Source: Polaribacter sargassicola (GTDB lineage: Bacteria > Bacteroidota > Bacteroidia > Flavobacteriales > Flavobacteriaceae). From it: a DNA stretch of 64,000 bases. Every line of letters begins with the position of its first letter. The first letter of the stretch is position 1. The notes under the pieces are model-generated. The model saw only the letters and a list, made by a program, of their open reading frames with translations. It was not told the DNA's origin and ran no database searches. The position numbers and the translations under genes were made by a program. The stretch lies in contig NZ_JAHDAU010000001.1 of NCBI RefSeq assembly GCF_021991835.1, positions 186,001-250,000 on the forward strand, read 5' to 3'. Below, piece after piece: positions 1 through 7,213 of the stretch.

Positions 1-20
1 ACTAAAAACTAGAAAGTAAT

Positions 21-680
21 ATGAATAAAGGGCAAATAATAGAAAATACAATAAGTTTTGTAAAAAAAGAATTAGAAAATGCAGAAGGTGGCCATGATTG
101 GTTTCATATAGAACGTGTTTTTAAAAATGCTGTTTTAATTTCTAAAAATGAAAAAGTTGATGCTTTTGTAGTTTCTTTGGGTGCTTTATTACACGATATT
201 GCAGATCCTAAATTTTATGACGGAGACGAAACTGTTGGACCTAAAATTGCCAGCAAGTTTTTAAAATCTCAAAAGGTAGATCATCTAGTTATTAAACATG
301 TTATCAACATTATTAAACATATATCTTACAAAAACTCTTTAGATAAAAACGCAAAAACATTTACCTCTAAAGAGTTAGAGGTTGTACAAGATGCAGATAG
401 ATTAGATGCTATTGGTGCAATTGGTATTGCACGTTGCTTTAATTATGGTGGTTTTAAAAATAGAGCTTTATATAACCCAGAAATTTTACCTAATTTAAAT
501 CTCTCTAAAGAAGAATATAAAGCATCTAAAGCACCAACAATTAATCATTTTTACGAAAAGTTATTACTTTTAAAAGATAAAATGAATACTTCTTCTGGTA
601 AAAGAATAGCAGAACAAAGACATATATATATGGAGGGATTTCTAAATCAGTTTTATGATGAATGGAACGGAATTAAATAG
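21..680 (+). CDS. HD-domain phosphohydrolase
   Basis: Soluble 219-aa protein of the HD superfamily (YedJ-like metal-dependent phosphohydrolases). The metal ligands are visible: a first His-Asp pair at residues 25-26 (GGHDWFH), the defining HD pair at 58-59 (LLHDIAD), and a distal Asp in the QDADRLDA segment (124/126). Length and motif order fit the stand-alone HD hydrolases widespread in bacteria, which probably act on a nucleotide or other phosphorylated metabolite; the substrate cannot be read from the sequence. It ends about 40 bp before the convergent AraC gene. The region upstream lies outside the window, so its promoter and operon are unknown. The ATG start is unambiguous because only 20 bases precede it here and the HD fold begins immediately. 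Family call firm, substrate unknown. Confidence 0.85.
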   Translation: MNKGQIIENTISFVKKELENAEGGHDWFHIERVFKNAVLISKNEKVDAFVVSLGALLHDIADPKFYDGDETVGPKIASKFLKSQKVDHLVIKHVINIIKHISYKNSLDKNAKTFTSKELEVVQDADRLDAIGAIGIARCFNYGGFKNRALYNPEILPNLNLSKEEYKASKAPTINHFYEKLLLLKDKMNTSSGKRIAEQRHIYMEGFLNQFYDEWNGIK

Positions 681-721
681 TTGTTAATTCTGTTCACAAA
701 CATTTAAATATCTGTATACTC

Positions 722-1606
722 TTATTGTTGTTGTACAAAGTTTATCATTTCTCCTCTATATTTAGAAGCAGATTTACCTGTAAACTCTTTAAATAATTTA
801 TTAAAGTGAGAAAAATTATTAAAACCACATTCAAAACAAATATCTGTAATACTTGTTTGGCTTTCTGTTAATAATTTTGTTGCATGTACAACTCTATACT
901 CATTTACCAATTTTGTAAATGTTTTACCAGTTGTTTTCTTAAAAAACCTACAAAACGCCGGCACAGTCATACTAACTAAACCTGCAATCTCATCTAAACT
1001 TATGTGTTGATTAAAGTTTTCGTTAATATGTTTAAAAATAATATCTATTTTACTGCTGTCTTGCGGTTGTGTTTCAAAAGCAAAACCATCTGCATTTAAT
1101 AATGTATAGTCTTCTGATTTAGAAAGTGTGTGTAAAATTTCTAAAAGGATTAAAATTTGTTTAAATCCAGATTTTTCTGAAATCCTCTCTATCTTAGGAC
1201 CTAATTTTTGTTTTGTTTTTACACCAAATAAAATTCCTTTCTTTGCTTTTTCAAATAAAATACTAATAGGTTTCATTTCTGGAGCATCAAAAAAATCTTT
1301 TCCTAAAAAATCTGGTTTAAATTGTATTAAAGATTCAGATCCATTAGTGGTAAGTCTATCTGTAAAACCATTATGAGGCAGATTAGAACCTATTAATAGT
1401 AATTGACTATTATTAAAATAAGACAAATGGTTACCAATATGTCTTTTTCCTTTTCCTTTATTTACATAAATTAATTCTATTTCTGGATGAAAATGCCAAA
1501 AGGCTTTTATCTCCTTTAAGAACTCTGTATGTTTTTTTACTAGTATAGAACTACCAAAGTCTGGACTAATTTTTTTTAGAGTGGGTTTAACGTTCATCAT
1601 AATCAT
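722..1606 (-). CDS. AraC family transcriptional regulator
   Basis: A 294-aa regulator. Residues about 25-110 look like a cupin sensor half (HFHPEIELIYV, SNLPHNGF), and the last 100 residues form the double helix-turn-helix AraC DNA-binding domain (SLDEIAGLVSMTVPAFCRFF, then ITDICFECGFNNFSHFNKLF). Three in-frame ATGs lie at 1606, 1600 and 1597; the longest form is given, but the true start could be any of them. A TAATTTTG -7 box on the minus strand at 1619-1626 probably drives it. It is divergent from the first of four tandem secreted-protein cassettes and is the only regulator next to them, so it is the natural candidate to control them and itself through the shared 195-bp intergenic region. 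The ligand is unknown; the control of the array is inference. Confidence 0.88.
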   Translation of the reverse strand: MIMMNVKPTLKKISPDFGSSILVKKHTEFLKEIKAFWHFHPEIELIYVNKGKGKRHIGNHLSYFNNSQLLLIGSNLPHNGFTDRLTTNGSESLIQFKPDFLGKDFFDAPEMKPISILFEKAKKGILFGVKTKQKLGPKIERISEKSGFKQILILLEILHTLSKSEDYTLLNADGFAFETQPQDSSKIDIIFKHINENFNQHISLDEIAGLVSMTVPAFCRFFKKTTGKTFTKLVNEYRVVHATKLLTESQTSITDICFECGFNNFSHFNKLFKEFTGKSASKYRGEMINFVQQQ

Positions 1607-1618
1607 ATAAATTTAAAT

Positions 1619-1626
1619 CAAAATTA
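1619..1626 (-). promoter_or_regulatory. -7 box of the araC-type gene
   Basis: Read on the minus strand this is TAATTTTG, matching the Bacteroidota -7 consensus TAnnTTTG, 13 bases before the first ATG at 1606. The box conserved upstream of all four downstream cassettes (1655-1680 here) lies about 30-55 bases upstream of it, where an activator or repressor of both directions could sit. Confidence 0.5.
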
Positions 1627-1654
1627 CAACACTTAATTGTAAGAAGCTATATAA

Positions 1655-1775
1655 AATTACCAAAATTATATACTATTTTATCTAAACAATAATTTAACAT
1701 TTATATAACTGATAAAATAGCATACAAACATACCAATTTTGATGTTTTTAGACCTAAACTTCTGCCATAAATTTG
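1655..1775 (+). promoter_or_regulatory. Cassette 1 promoter with conserved upstream box
   Basis: Three elements recur upstream of all four cassettes. Here they are an AT-rich upstream box at 1655-1680 (core TATACTATTTTA), a middle box ACCAATTTTGATGT at 1732-1745, and a Bacteroidota -7 box TAAATTTG at 1768-1775, followed by the common leader GCAGTGTTATTAAT. The distances to the -7 box are 113 and 36 bases. This copy lies in the intergenic region shared with the divergent AraC gene. Confidence 0.7.
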
Positions 1776-1807
1776 CAGTGTTATTAATTATTAAATAACA
1801 TATGATT

Positions 1808-2398
1808 ATGAAGAATACATTTAAAAAAAGTTTAGTAGTAGCGCTAATGTTTGGAACATTAATAGGTTACGCAAAAGACAACGTAAAATCTACAATTAGT
1901 AATTATGTAGATGACAATGTAAAAATTGTTTTTAAATCTGTAAAGAAAGGGCAAGCTTTAACTATAGAAAATGAAAATGGGTTAACCGTATATAAAGAGA
2001 AAATTAAAAATACAGGAAATTATTCTAAAACTTTTGATTTAACAAACTTAGAAGACGGTTTATATACTACACAATTAGAAAAAGATTTTGAATCTGTTGT
2101 TACCAAAATTAAAATTGAAAACGGAAAAGCAACATTTTTAGAAAGCAACAAGAAAAAGATTTATAAACCAATTGTTAGAACAGAAAAGAATATGGTTTTA
2201 ATTTCTAAAATAGCTCTTGATAACAGTCCTTTAAGTATAGACTTATATTACAATGGTAATTTAATTAATTCAGAAACTTTAGAAAGTAAAGATGGTCTTG
2301 TAAACAGAGTATACAAATTATCTGAAACTGAAAAAGGAGACTACCAAGTTATTATTAAATCTGATAACAAAGTTTACACTAAAGATCTTACAATATAA
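1808..2398 (+). CDS. Small secreted paralog A (cassette 1)
   Basis: A 196-aa exported protein of unknown function, first of four tandem paralogs. Signal peptide at residues 1-23 (hydrophobic LVVALMFGTLIGYA). The mature part seems to hold two similar beta-rich repeats: the first around NVKIVFKSVKKGQALTIENE with NLEDGLYTTQL, the second around PLSIDLYYNGNLI with KGDYQVIIKSDNKVYTKDLTI. Both follow the pattern strand - NG turn - strand - DGxY or GDYxV strand that is also seen in T9SS-CTD and FlgD-like Ig folds; the fold is inference. The start at 1808 is chosen because its MKNTFKKSL aligns with the starts of the paralogs; an ATG two codons upstream (1802) is possible. It is the most divergent copy at its 3' end. 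Confidence 0.8.
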   Translation: MKNTFKKSLVVALMFGTLIGYAKDNVKSTISNYVDDNVKIVFKSVKKGQALTIENENGLTVYKEKIKNTGNYSKTFDLTNLEDGLYTTQLEKDFESVVTKIKIENGKATFLESNKKKIYKPIVRTEKNMVLISKIALDNSPLSIDLYYNGNLINSETLESKDGLVNRVYKLSETEKGDYQVIIKSDNKVYTKDLTI

Positions 2399-2418
2399 AA
2401 ATTTAGTTAATTGTTTCA

Positions 2419-2475
2419 TCAAACTTCTGCTAAGGTTTGATAAAAAAAGCGAGTCATACCAGACTCGCTTTCTTT
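2419..2475 (+). terminator. Cassette 1 double 3' hairpin
   Basis: Two stem-loops follow the stop codon. The first pairs TCAAACTT (2419-2426) with AAGGTTTGA (ending 2440) around the loop CTGCTA. The second pairs AAGCGAGTC (2447-2455) with GACTCGCTT (2462-2470) and runs into a T-rich stretch, a classic intrinsic terminator. Both recur behind all four cassettes. Confidence 0.85.
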
Positions 2476-2510
2476 TTGCTAAAAACTTAAAAAAGTACCA
2501 AACTAATTAA

Positions 2511-2631
2511 AATTAACAGCAAAATATACCATATTAACACTTGTTAAAATCTCTAATTTTAAAGGGGATAAAATAGAATATATTATTGCCAATTCTGATG
2601 TTTTTATAACTCTAATACCAATATACCTTTG
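2511..2631 (+). promoter_or_regulatory. Cassette 2 promoter with conserved upstream box
   Basis: Upstream box at 2511-2549 (AAATATACCATATTAACA core), middle box GCCAATTCTGATGT at 2588-2601, -7 box TACCTTTG at 2624-2631. Distances of 113 and 36 bases to the -7 box equal those in cassette 1. Confidence 0.7.
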
Positions 2632-2661
2632 CAGTGTTATTAATCATTAAATGAGAAAAAA

Positions 2662-3195
2662 ATGAAAACAACAAAACAAATTTTATTAGTAGCATTAATG
2701 TTTGTAGCATTAATAACTAATGCAGAAAATAAAGATCTTACAAATCCTATAAATAAAAAAAGAGTTAATGTTGAGTTTAAGTCTATAAAAGAAAAACAAA
2801 CTTTAACTGTAGAAAACGAAAACGGATTATCTATCTATAAAAGAGGCGTTGATAAATCAAACAATAACTCTAAAATATTATTTAACATTAATAGCTTAAA
2901 AAATATTTTATCTAAAACTAATGTAGATAACGCTCTTTTAGATGATGATAAAAACAAAATATTTAAACCAGTTATTAGAACTGAAGAAAATTTAGTTTTA
3001 ATTTCTAAAATAGCTTTTAATAAAGCTCCTTTATACATCAGCTTATATTATAAAGGTGATTTAATTCACTCTGAAACTTTAAAAGGTAATAGCATTGTAA
3101 ATAGAATTTACAAATTATCTGAAACTGAAAAAGGAGACTATAAAGTAGTTATTAATACAGATAATAAAGTTTATAATAAAAACTTTACAATATAA
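2662..3195 (+). CDS. Small secreted paralog B (cassette 2, shortened)
   Basis: A 177-aa secreted paralog with a signal peptide (LLVALMFVALITNA). Its second half (IFKPVIRTEENLVLISKIAF to the end) is almost the same as that of paralogs C and D, but the middle differs: the first repeat has lost the KIKNSGNY and NLEDGLYTTQL segments and instead reads DKSNNNSKILFNINSLKNIL. The frame stays open, so this is not a clear pseudogene, yet about 20 residues of the first beta domain are missing and the rest has drifted. It has its own promoter and terminator. An upstream ATG (2652) is followed at once by a stop, so 2662 is the start. Function unknown; it may be decaying or changing role. Confidence 0.78.
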   Translation: MKTTKQILLVALMFVALITNAENKDLTNPINKKRVNVEFKSIKEKQTLTVENENGLSIYKRGVDKSNNNSKILFNINSLKNILSKTNVDNALLDDDKNKIFKPVIRTEENLVLISKIAFNKAPLYISLYYKGDLIHSETLKGNSIVNRIYKLSETEKGDYKVVINTDNKVYNKNFTI

Positions 3196-3214
3196 AAATT
3201 TAGTTAATTGTTTC

Positions 3215-3272
3215 GTCAAACTTCTGCTAAGGTTTGACAATAAAAAGCGAGTCATGCCAGACTCGCTTTTTT
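3215..3272 (+). terminator. Cassette 2 double 3' hairpin
   Basis: First hairpin at 3215-3238 (GTCAAACTT paired with AAGGTTTGAC, loop CTGCTA), then the terminator stem AAAAGCGAGTC (3243-3253) with GACTCGCTTTT (3260-3270) and a T tail. The arrangement matches cassettes 1, 3 and 4. Confidence 0.87.
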
Positions 3273-3313
3273 ATGCTCTTTATCTACCCTGTATTAAAAT
3301 AAAAAGTAAATAG

Positions 3314-3435
3314 AATTATCAACAATATATTCTATTTTACCAACCCTAAAACATCAACACAAAACATACTGTTAATTTAATACACAAATGTACCAATTTT
3401 GATGTTTTTAAAACTTTACTTCCATTTTACCTTTG
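3314..3435 (+). promoter_or_regulatory. Cassette 3 promoter with conserved upstream box
   Basis: Upstream box at 3314-3351 (ATATATTCTATTTTACC core, preceded by GTAAATAGAATTA as in cassette 4), middle box ACCAATTTTGATGT at 3392-3405, -7 box TACCTTTG at 3428-3435. Distances to the -7 box are 114 and 36 bases. Confidence 0.7.
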
Positions 3436-3465
3436 CAGTGTTATTAATCATTAAATACGATGAAT

Positions 3466-4047
3466 ATGAAAACAGCAAAACAAATTTTATTAGTAGCATT
3501 AATGTTAGGAACATTAATAGGTTACGCTAAGGACAACAAAATAGCTACATATGATAATGTAGATGATAACGTTAAGATTGTTTTTAAATCTGTAAAAAAA
3601 GGACAAGCTTTAACAATCCAAAACGAAAACGGAGAAATACTTTATAAAGCAAAAATTAAAAATTCTGGTAACTACGCTCAAACATTTGATTTTACAAATT
3701 TAGAAGATGGTTTATATACTACAGTATTAAAAAAAGATTCTGAATCTATCATTAAAAAAATTAAAATTAAAAATGGTAAAGTTTCTTTTTTAGATGATGC
3801 TAAGAAAAAAATCTTTAAACCAACCATAAGAACTAAAGATAACTTGGTTTTAATTTCTAAAATAGCTTTTAATAAAGCTCCTGTATATGTTAGCTTATAT
3901 TATAAAGGAGACCTTATTCACTCAGAAACTTTAAAAGGAGATGAAATTGTTAACAGAGTTTATAAATTATCAGAACAAGAAAAAGGAGACTATAAAGTAG
4001 TTATTAATACAGATAATAAAGTTTATAATAAAAACTTTTCAATATAA
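3466..4047 (+). CDS. Small secreted paralog C (cassette 3)
   Basis: A 193-aa secreted protein with a signal peptide (ILLVALMLGTLIGYA) and the two beta-rich repeats of the family (KKGQALTIQNENGEILYKAKI with NLEDGLYTTVL; then APVYVSLYYKGDLIHSETLKG with KGDYKVVINTDNKVYNKNFSI). The start at 3466 aligns with paralogs B and D (MKTAKQILL); an ATG two codons earlier at 3460 is possible. The gene carries its own promoter and terminator, so it need not be co-transcribed with its neighbours. Expected location is the periplasm or cell exterior. No catalytic motif, lipobox or obvious metal site is present. Not recognised beyond the local family. Confidence 0.8.
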   Translation: MKTAKQILLVALMLGTLIGYAKDNKIATYDNVDDNVKIVFKSVKKGQALTIQNENGEILYKAKIKNSGNYAQTFDFTNLEDGLYTTVLKKDSESIIKKIKIKNGKVSFLDDAKKKIFKPTIRTKDNLVLISKIAFNKAPVYVSLYYKGDLIHSETLKGDEIVNRVYKLSEQEKGDYKVVINTDNKVYNKNFSI

Positions 4048-4066
4048 AAATTTAGTTAATTGTTTT

Positions 4067-4124
4067 GTCAAACTTCTGCTAAGGTTTGACAGTAAAAAGC
4101 GAGTCATGCCAGACTCGCTTTTTT
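4067..4124 (+). terminator. Cassette 3 double 3' hairpin
   Basis: First hairpin at 4067-4090 (GTCAAACTT with AAGGTTTGAC), then terminator stem AAAAGCGAGTC (4095-4105) with GACTCGCTTTT (4112-4122) and a T tail. Confidence 0.87.
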
Positions 4125-4160
4125 ATGCTCTATATTTAAGTAAAGCCAATATGTAAATAG

Positions 4161-4282
4161 AATTACCACAAATATATACTATCTTAACATTTGTTAAAAA
4201 TTAGATTTACCCTACCTGTTAATTTAGAACATAAACACACCAATATTGATGTATTTAAAACTATAATTCGATTATATCTTTG
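4161..4282 (+). promoter_or_regulatory. Cassette 4 promoter with conserved upstream box
   Basis: Upstream box at 4161-4199 (AATATATACTATCTTAACA core, ending TTTGTTAAAA as in cassette 2), middle box ACCAATATTGATGT at 4239-4252, -7 box TATCTTTG at 4275-4282. Distances to the -7 box are 114 and 36 bases. Confidence 0.7.
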
Positions 4283-4312
4283 CAGTGTTATTAATCATTA
4301 AATACAATAAAG

Positions 4313-4876
4313 ATGAAAACAACAATCAAAAAAAACCTAACAGTATTATTAATGTTTATCGCATTAATTGGTTATGCAAATAATAATGTAGATGACAATG
4401 TTAAGATTGTTTTTAAATCTGTAAAAAAAGGTCAGGCCTTAACTATAAAAGATGAGCAAGGCTTAGTTGTATATAAAGAAAAGATTAAAAATTCTGGTAA
4501 CTATTCTCAAACATTTGATTTTTCAAATTTAGAAGATGGTTTATATACTACACAATTAGAAAAAGACTTTGAATCTGTTGTTAGAAAATTTGAAGTAAAA
4601 AACGGTAAAGCTTCTTTTTTAGATACTAATAAAAATAAAATCTTTAAACCAGTTATTAGAACTGAAGAAAATTTAGTTTTAATCTCTAAAATAGCCTTTA
4701 GTAAAGCTCCTTTATACATTAGCTTATATTACAAAGGTAATTTAATTCATTCTGAAACAGTAAAAGGAAACGAAGTTGTAAACAGAGTTTACAAATTGTC
4801 TGAAAAAGAAAAAGGAGACTACCAAGTAGTTATTAATACAGATAATAAAGTTTATAATAAAGACTTTACAATATAA
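4313..4876 (+). CDS. Small secreted paralog D (cassette 4)
   Basis: A 187-aa secreted protein with a signal peptide (LTVLLMFIALIGYA) directly followed by the first beta repeat (DDNVKIVFKSVKKGQALTI, NLEDGLYTTQL), lacking the 10-15 residue linker seen in paralogs A and C. The second repeat (APLYISLYYKGNLIHSETVKG, KGDYQVVINTDNKVYNKDFTI) is nearly the same as in B and C. It is the last cassette of the array and its terminator runs up to the stop codon of the convergent crotonase gene. Function unknown; the retained signal peptide and open frame in all four copies suggest active genes. Confidence 0.8.
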   Translation: MKTTIKKNLTVLLMFIALIGYANNNVDDNVKIVFKSVKKGQALTIKDEQGLVVYKEKIKNSGNYSQTFDFSNLEDGLYTTQLEKDFESVVRKFEVKNGKASFLDTNKNKIFKPVIRTEENLVLISKIAFSKAPLYISLYYKGNLIHSETVKGNEVVNRVYKLSEKEKGDYQVVINTDNKVYNKDFTI

Positions 4877-4895
4877 AAATTTAGTTAATTGTTTC

Positions 4896-4952
4896 GTCAA
4901 ACTTCTGCTAAGGTTTGACAATAAAAGCGAGTCATGCCAGACTCGCTTTTTT
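4896..4952 (+). terminator. Cassette 4 double 3' hairpin
   Basis: First hairpin at 4896-4919, terminator stem AAAAGCGAGTC (4923-4933) with GACTCGCTTTT (4940-4950) and T tail. The stem starts and ends with A and T runs, so it could also stop minus-strand transcripts of the convergent crotonase gene (stop codon at 4960-4962). Confidence 0.87.
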
Positions 4953-4959
4953 ATGCTCT

Positions 4960-5736
4960 TTATTTAAAGTTTGGTTTTCTTTTTTCTAAAAAAGCAGAAG
5001 TTCCTTCTATAAAATCTTCTGTACCAAAACATTCTCCAAACTCATCTATTTCTACATTAAAACCGTTTGTTCCGTCTTCAAAATTAGCATTTACTGCTCT
5101 AATTGCTGCACTTATAGCTAATTTAGAGTTTTTCATAATCTTAATAGCTAAACCTTCTGCAAAAGGCAATAACTCTTCTTGTGTTGTTATATGGTTTACT
5201 AAACCACATTCTTTTGCATCTTTAGCAGAAATCATACCCGCAGTCATAATCATTTCCATAGCTTTACCCTTACCAACTAATTGAGGTAAACGTTGTGTGC
5301 CTCCGTAACCAGGTATAACACCTAAAGAAACTTCTGGTAAGCCCATTCTTGCATTATCTGATGCTATTCTAAAATGGCAAGACATAGCCAATTCTAATCC
5401 GCCACCTAAAGCAAAACCATTAATTGCCGCAATAACTGGTGTTGACAAATTTTCTACATAATCAAACAGTATTTCGTGACCAGATTTTGATAAAGAAGTA
5501 CCTTCTTTTACAGAAAAATCTGCAAATTCAGAAATATCTGCTCCAGCTACAAAAGCTTTTTCTCCACTACCGGTTAATATAATTACCCTAATATTAGAGT
5601 CTTCTTCTAGCTCTTTAAAAGCTAAACTTAACTCATTAATGGTAATTTTATTTAATGCGTTTAATTTTTTTGGTCTGTTAATTGTAATTTGTGCTAAACT
5701 ATCTTTTTTTTGAACTATTATATTTTTGTAATTCAT
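4960..5736 (-). CDS. Enoyl-CoA hydratase/isomerase (crotonase family)
   Basis: A 258-aa cytosolic crotonase, the usual length. The oxyanion-hole segments are present (AFVAGADI near residues 61-68 and GGGLELA at 111-117), and the two catalytic glutamates of a hydratase are in place: Glu115 (GGGLELA) and Glu135 (GLPEVSLG), spaced by 20 as in the rat mitochondrial enzyme. It most likely hydrates trans-2-enoyl-CoA in fatty-acid or amino-acid breakdown (FadB1/PaaF/Crt type). It stands just downstream of the sensor-kinase gene on the same strand (17 bp), so it could be the last gene of that transcript, although no functional link is evident. Converges on the secreted-protein array. The exact acyl-CoA specificity cannot be told. 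Confidence 0.92.
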   Translation of the reverse strand: MNYKNIIVQKKDSLAQITINRPKKLNALNKITINELSLAFKELEEDSNIRVIILTGSGEKAFVAGADISEFADFSVKEGTSLSKSGHEILFDYVENLSTPVIAAINGFALGGGLELAMSCHFRIASDNARMGLPEVSLGVIPGYGGTQRLPQLVGKGKAMEMIMTAGMISAKDAKECGLVNHITTQEELLPFAEGLAIKIMKNSKLAISAAIRAVNANFEDGTNGFNVEIDEFGECFGTEDFIEGTSAFLEKRKPNFK

Positions 5737-5753
5737 CTCTTAAGAATTTTAAA

Positions 5754-7211
5754 TTAATCTCTAGGTAAAACAACAGTAAAAACGGTACCAATACCTACTT
5801 TAGATGTAAAAGAAATATTACCTCCGTAAGCTTCTATAATATTTTTTATCATAGGTAAACCTAATCCCATACCACTAGATTTTGTAGTAAATTTAGGCTC
5901 AAATATTAAATCAATTAAATCATCTGGTATTCCTTTTCCATTATCAGAAACTATAATTTTTACATTATTATTTTCTGCTAAAACTTTTACTTCTATAAGT
6001 GGATTTTCTTCTTTATTTGTTGCCTGAATTGCGTTTTTAACTAAATTAGTTACAATTCTAATTAATTGTGTTTTATCTAAATTAACACATAATTTTTCTT
6101 CTAATGGAAGGTATTTTATATAAGTTTCTGCAAAAATATCTAAAGCAAATTTTACAACACTTATAATTTCTATCTCTTCTCTTTTTTGAGTAGGCATTTT
6201 AGCAAAATCAGAAAATGCAGACGCAATAGAACTCATTACATCTATTTGCTGAATTAATGTTTGGCTATATTCTGCCAATTTTTCTTTTATATTATCATCA
6301 GACGGATCAAACTTTCTTTCAAAGTTTTGAACCGTTAATCGCATTGGTGTTAGCGGGTTTTTAATTTCATGTGCAATTTGTTTTGCCATTTCTCTCCAAG
6401 CCTGTTCTCTTTCTGTCTGGGCTAATTTGGCAACACTTTCTTCTAGCTCATCAATCATATTATTATAAGCTTCTACCAAAACCATAATTTCTGAACTTGC
6501 TTTATTTAAAATAATCTTTTCGTTTCTTTTATGTAAACGAGTTTGCTCCATTTTATCAGAAATGGTTTTTATAGACCTAGTTATGTAACTCGATAAAAAA
6601 TAAGCTAAAGAAATAGCGATTATAAACATTAAAACATATACTAAAGCCAATCTAGAGATAAACTCTTCTAACTCTTTTTCTATTTCTGAATTGTCTTGTG
6701 TAAACTGAAGTTCTAAAATACCGATTCTTTTATATTTTGGATCATGTATATAAGAATACGATGTTTGAAAACCTATTTTGTTATCTTCTACAGATTTTAA
6801 TATTCTGTGATTAGAGTTTTCTGCTAATTCTTTTAATAAAACGGCAGGTATTGGGTTTTCTTCTATTTTTTCGAAAGCATTTGCTTTAGAAGATTTTAAT
6901 AATTTACCTTCTAAATTGTAAATAGAAATATTTAATTTATTGATTGATGAAATTTCATAAATACGTTCTTTAAAAATTTTAGATAAATTTTGCGTATTTA
7001 CAGGATAAGTTGTCTTGTTTTTTAATTCTAATTCTATAGTTTCTTTTGCTGTTGCTTCTTTTCTTTCAAAACGTTGAATATTGTAATCTTTTGTTTGCTC
7101 ATCATATTGATAAACAGTTACTACCAATATTAAAATTGATGCCAACAACACCAACACTATCATTGATAAGAAAATACGTATTCTTAAAGAAATCTTATTA
7201 AAATTTATCAA
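5754..7211 (-). CDS. Membrane sensor histidine kinase (NtrY-like)
   Basis: A 485-aa two-component sensor. Transmembrane segments at about 10-34 and 187-207 flank a 150-residue periplasmic domain. Then come a HAMP linker (about 208-262), a dimerisation/phosphoacceptor domain with His281 in HEIKNPLTP, and an ATPase domain with N box (NLVKNAIQAT), G1 (DNGKGIP) and G2 (SSGMGLGLPM). HEIKNPLTPMRL is typical of NtrY-like kinases. No response regulator is adjacent, so the partner is elsewhere. The start codon is TTG at 7209-7211; the first in-frame ATG (codon 17) would cut the first membrane helix. Only 2 bp separate it from the upstream lipoprotein gene, so the two are probably co-transcribed, and that lipoprotein may relate to the signal sensed. 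The stimulus is unknown. Confidence 0.9.
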   Translation of the reverse strand: MINFNKISLRIRIFLSMIVLVLLASILILVVTVYQYDEQTKDYNIQRFERKEATAKETIELELKNKTTYPVNTQNLSKIFKERIYEISSINKLNISIYNLEGKLLKSSKANAFEKIEENPIPAVLLKELAENSNHRILKSVEDNKIGFQTSYSYIHDPKYKRIGILELQFTQDNSEIEKELEEFISRLALVYVLMFIIAISLAYFLSSYITRSIKTISDKMEQTRLHKRNEKIILNKASSEIMVLVEAYNNMIDELEESVAKLAQTEREQAWREMAKQIAHEIKNPLTPMRLTVQNFERKFDPSDDNIKEKLAEYSQTLIQQIDVMSSIASAFSDFAKMPTQKREEIEIISVVKFALDIFAETYIKYLPLEEKLCVNLDKTQLIRIVTNLVKNAIQATNKEENPLIEVKVLAENNNVKIIVSDNGKGIPDDLIDLIFEPKFTTKSSGMGLGLPMIKNIIEAYGGNISFTSKVGIGTVFTVVLPRD

Positions 7212-7213
7212 AA

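Larger units (their letters stand above)
1655..4952 (+). repeat. Tandem array of four promoter-gene-terminator cassettes
   Basis: Four direct repeats of about 0.8 kb, each holding the same upstream box, middle box, -7 box, leader, secreted-protein gene, 3' hairpin and terminator. The DNA is most alike in the leader, the last 150 bases of each gene and the 3' untranslated part, and least alike in the middle of the genes. Cassette 4 abuts the convergent crotonase gene. No transposase or target-site duplication is seen, so plain tandem duplication is the simplest origin. Confidence 0.8.

Noticed and set aside
1768..1790. Similarity of AAACTTCTGC near promoter 1 (about 1757-1765) to the 3' hairpin loop
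   Set aside because: Occurs only at cassette 1 and over 10 bases; chance match is likely.
2835..4719. Minus-strand frames inside the secreted paralogs
   Set aside because: They recur in two copies only because the sense genes are similar; no start signals, unlikely composition, and they mirror the coding strand.
1655..4952. CRISPR-like or transposon interpretation of the repeats
   Set aside because: The repeats are gene-length cassettes with ordinary promoters and terminators; there are no short evenly spaced repeats, no cas genes, no transposase and no terminal inverted repeats.
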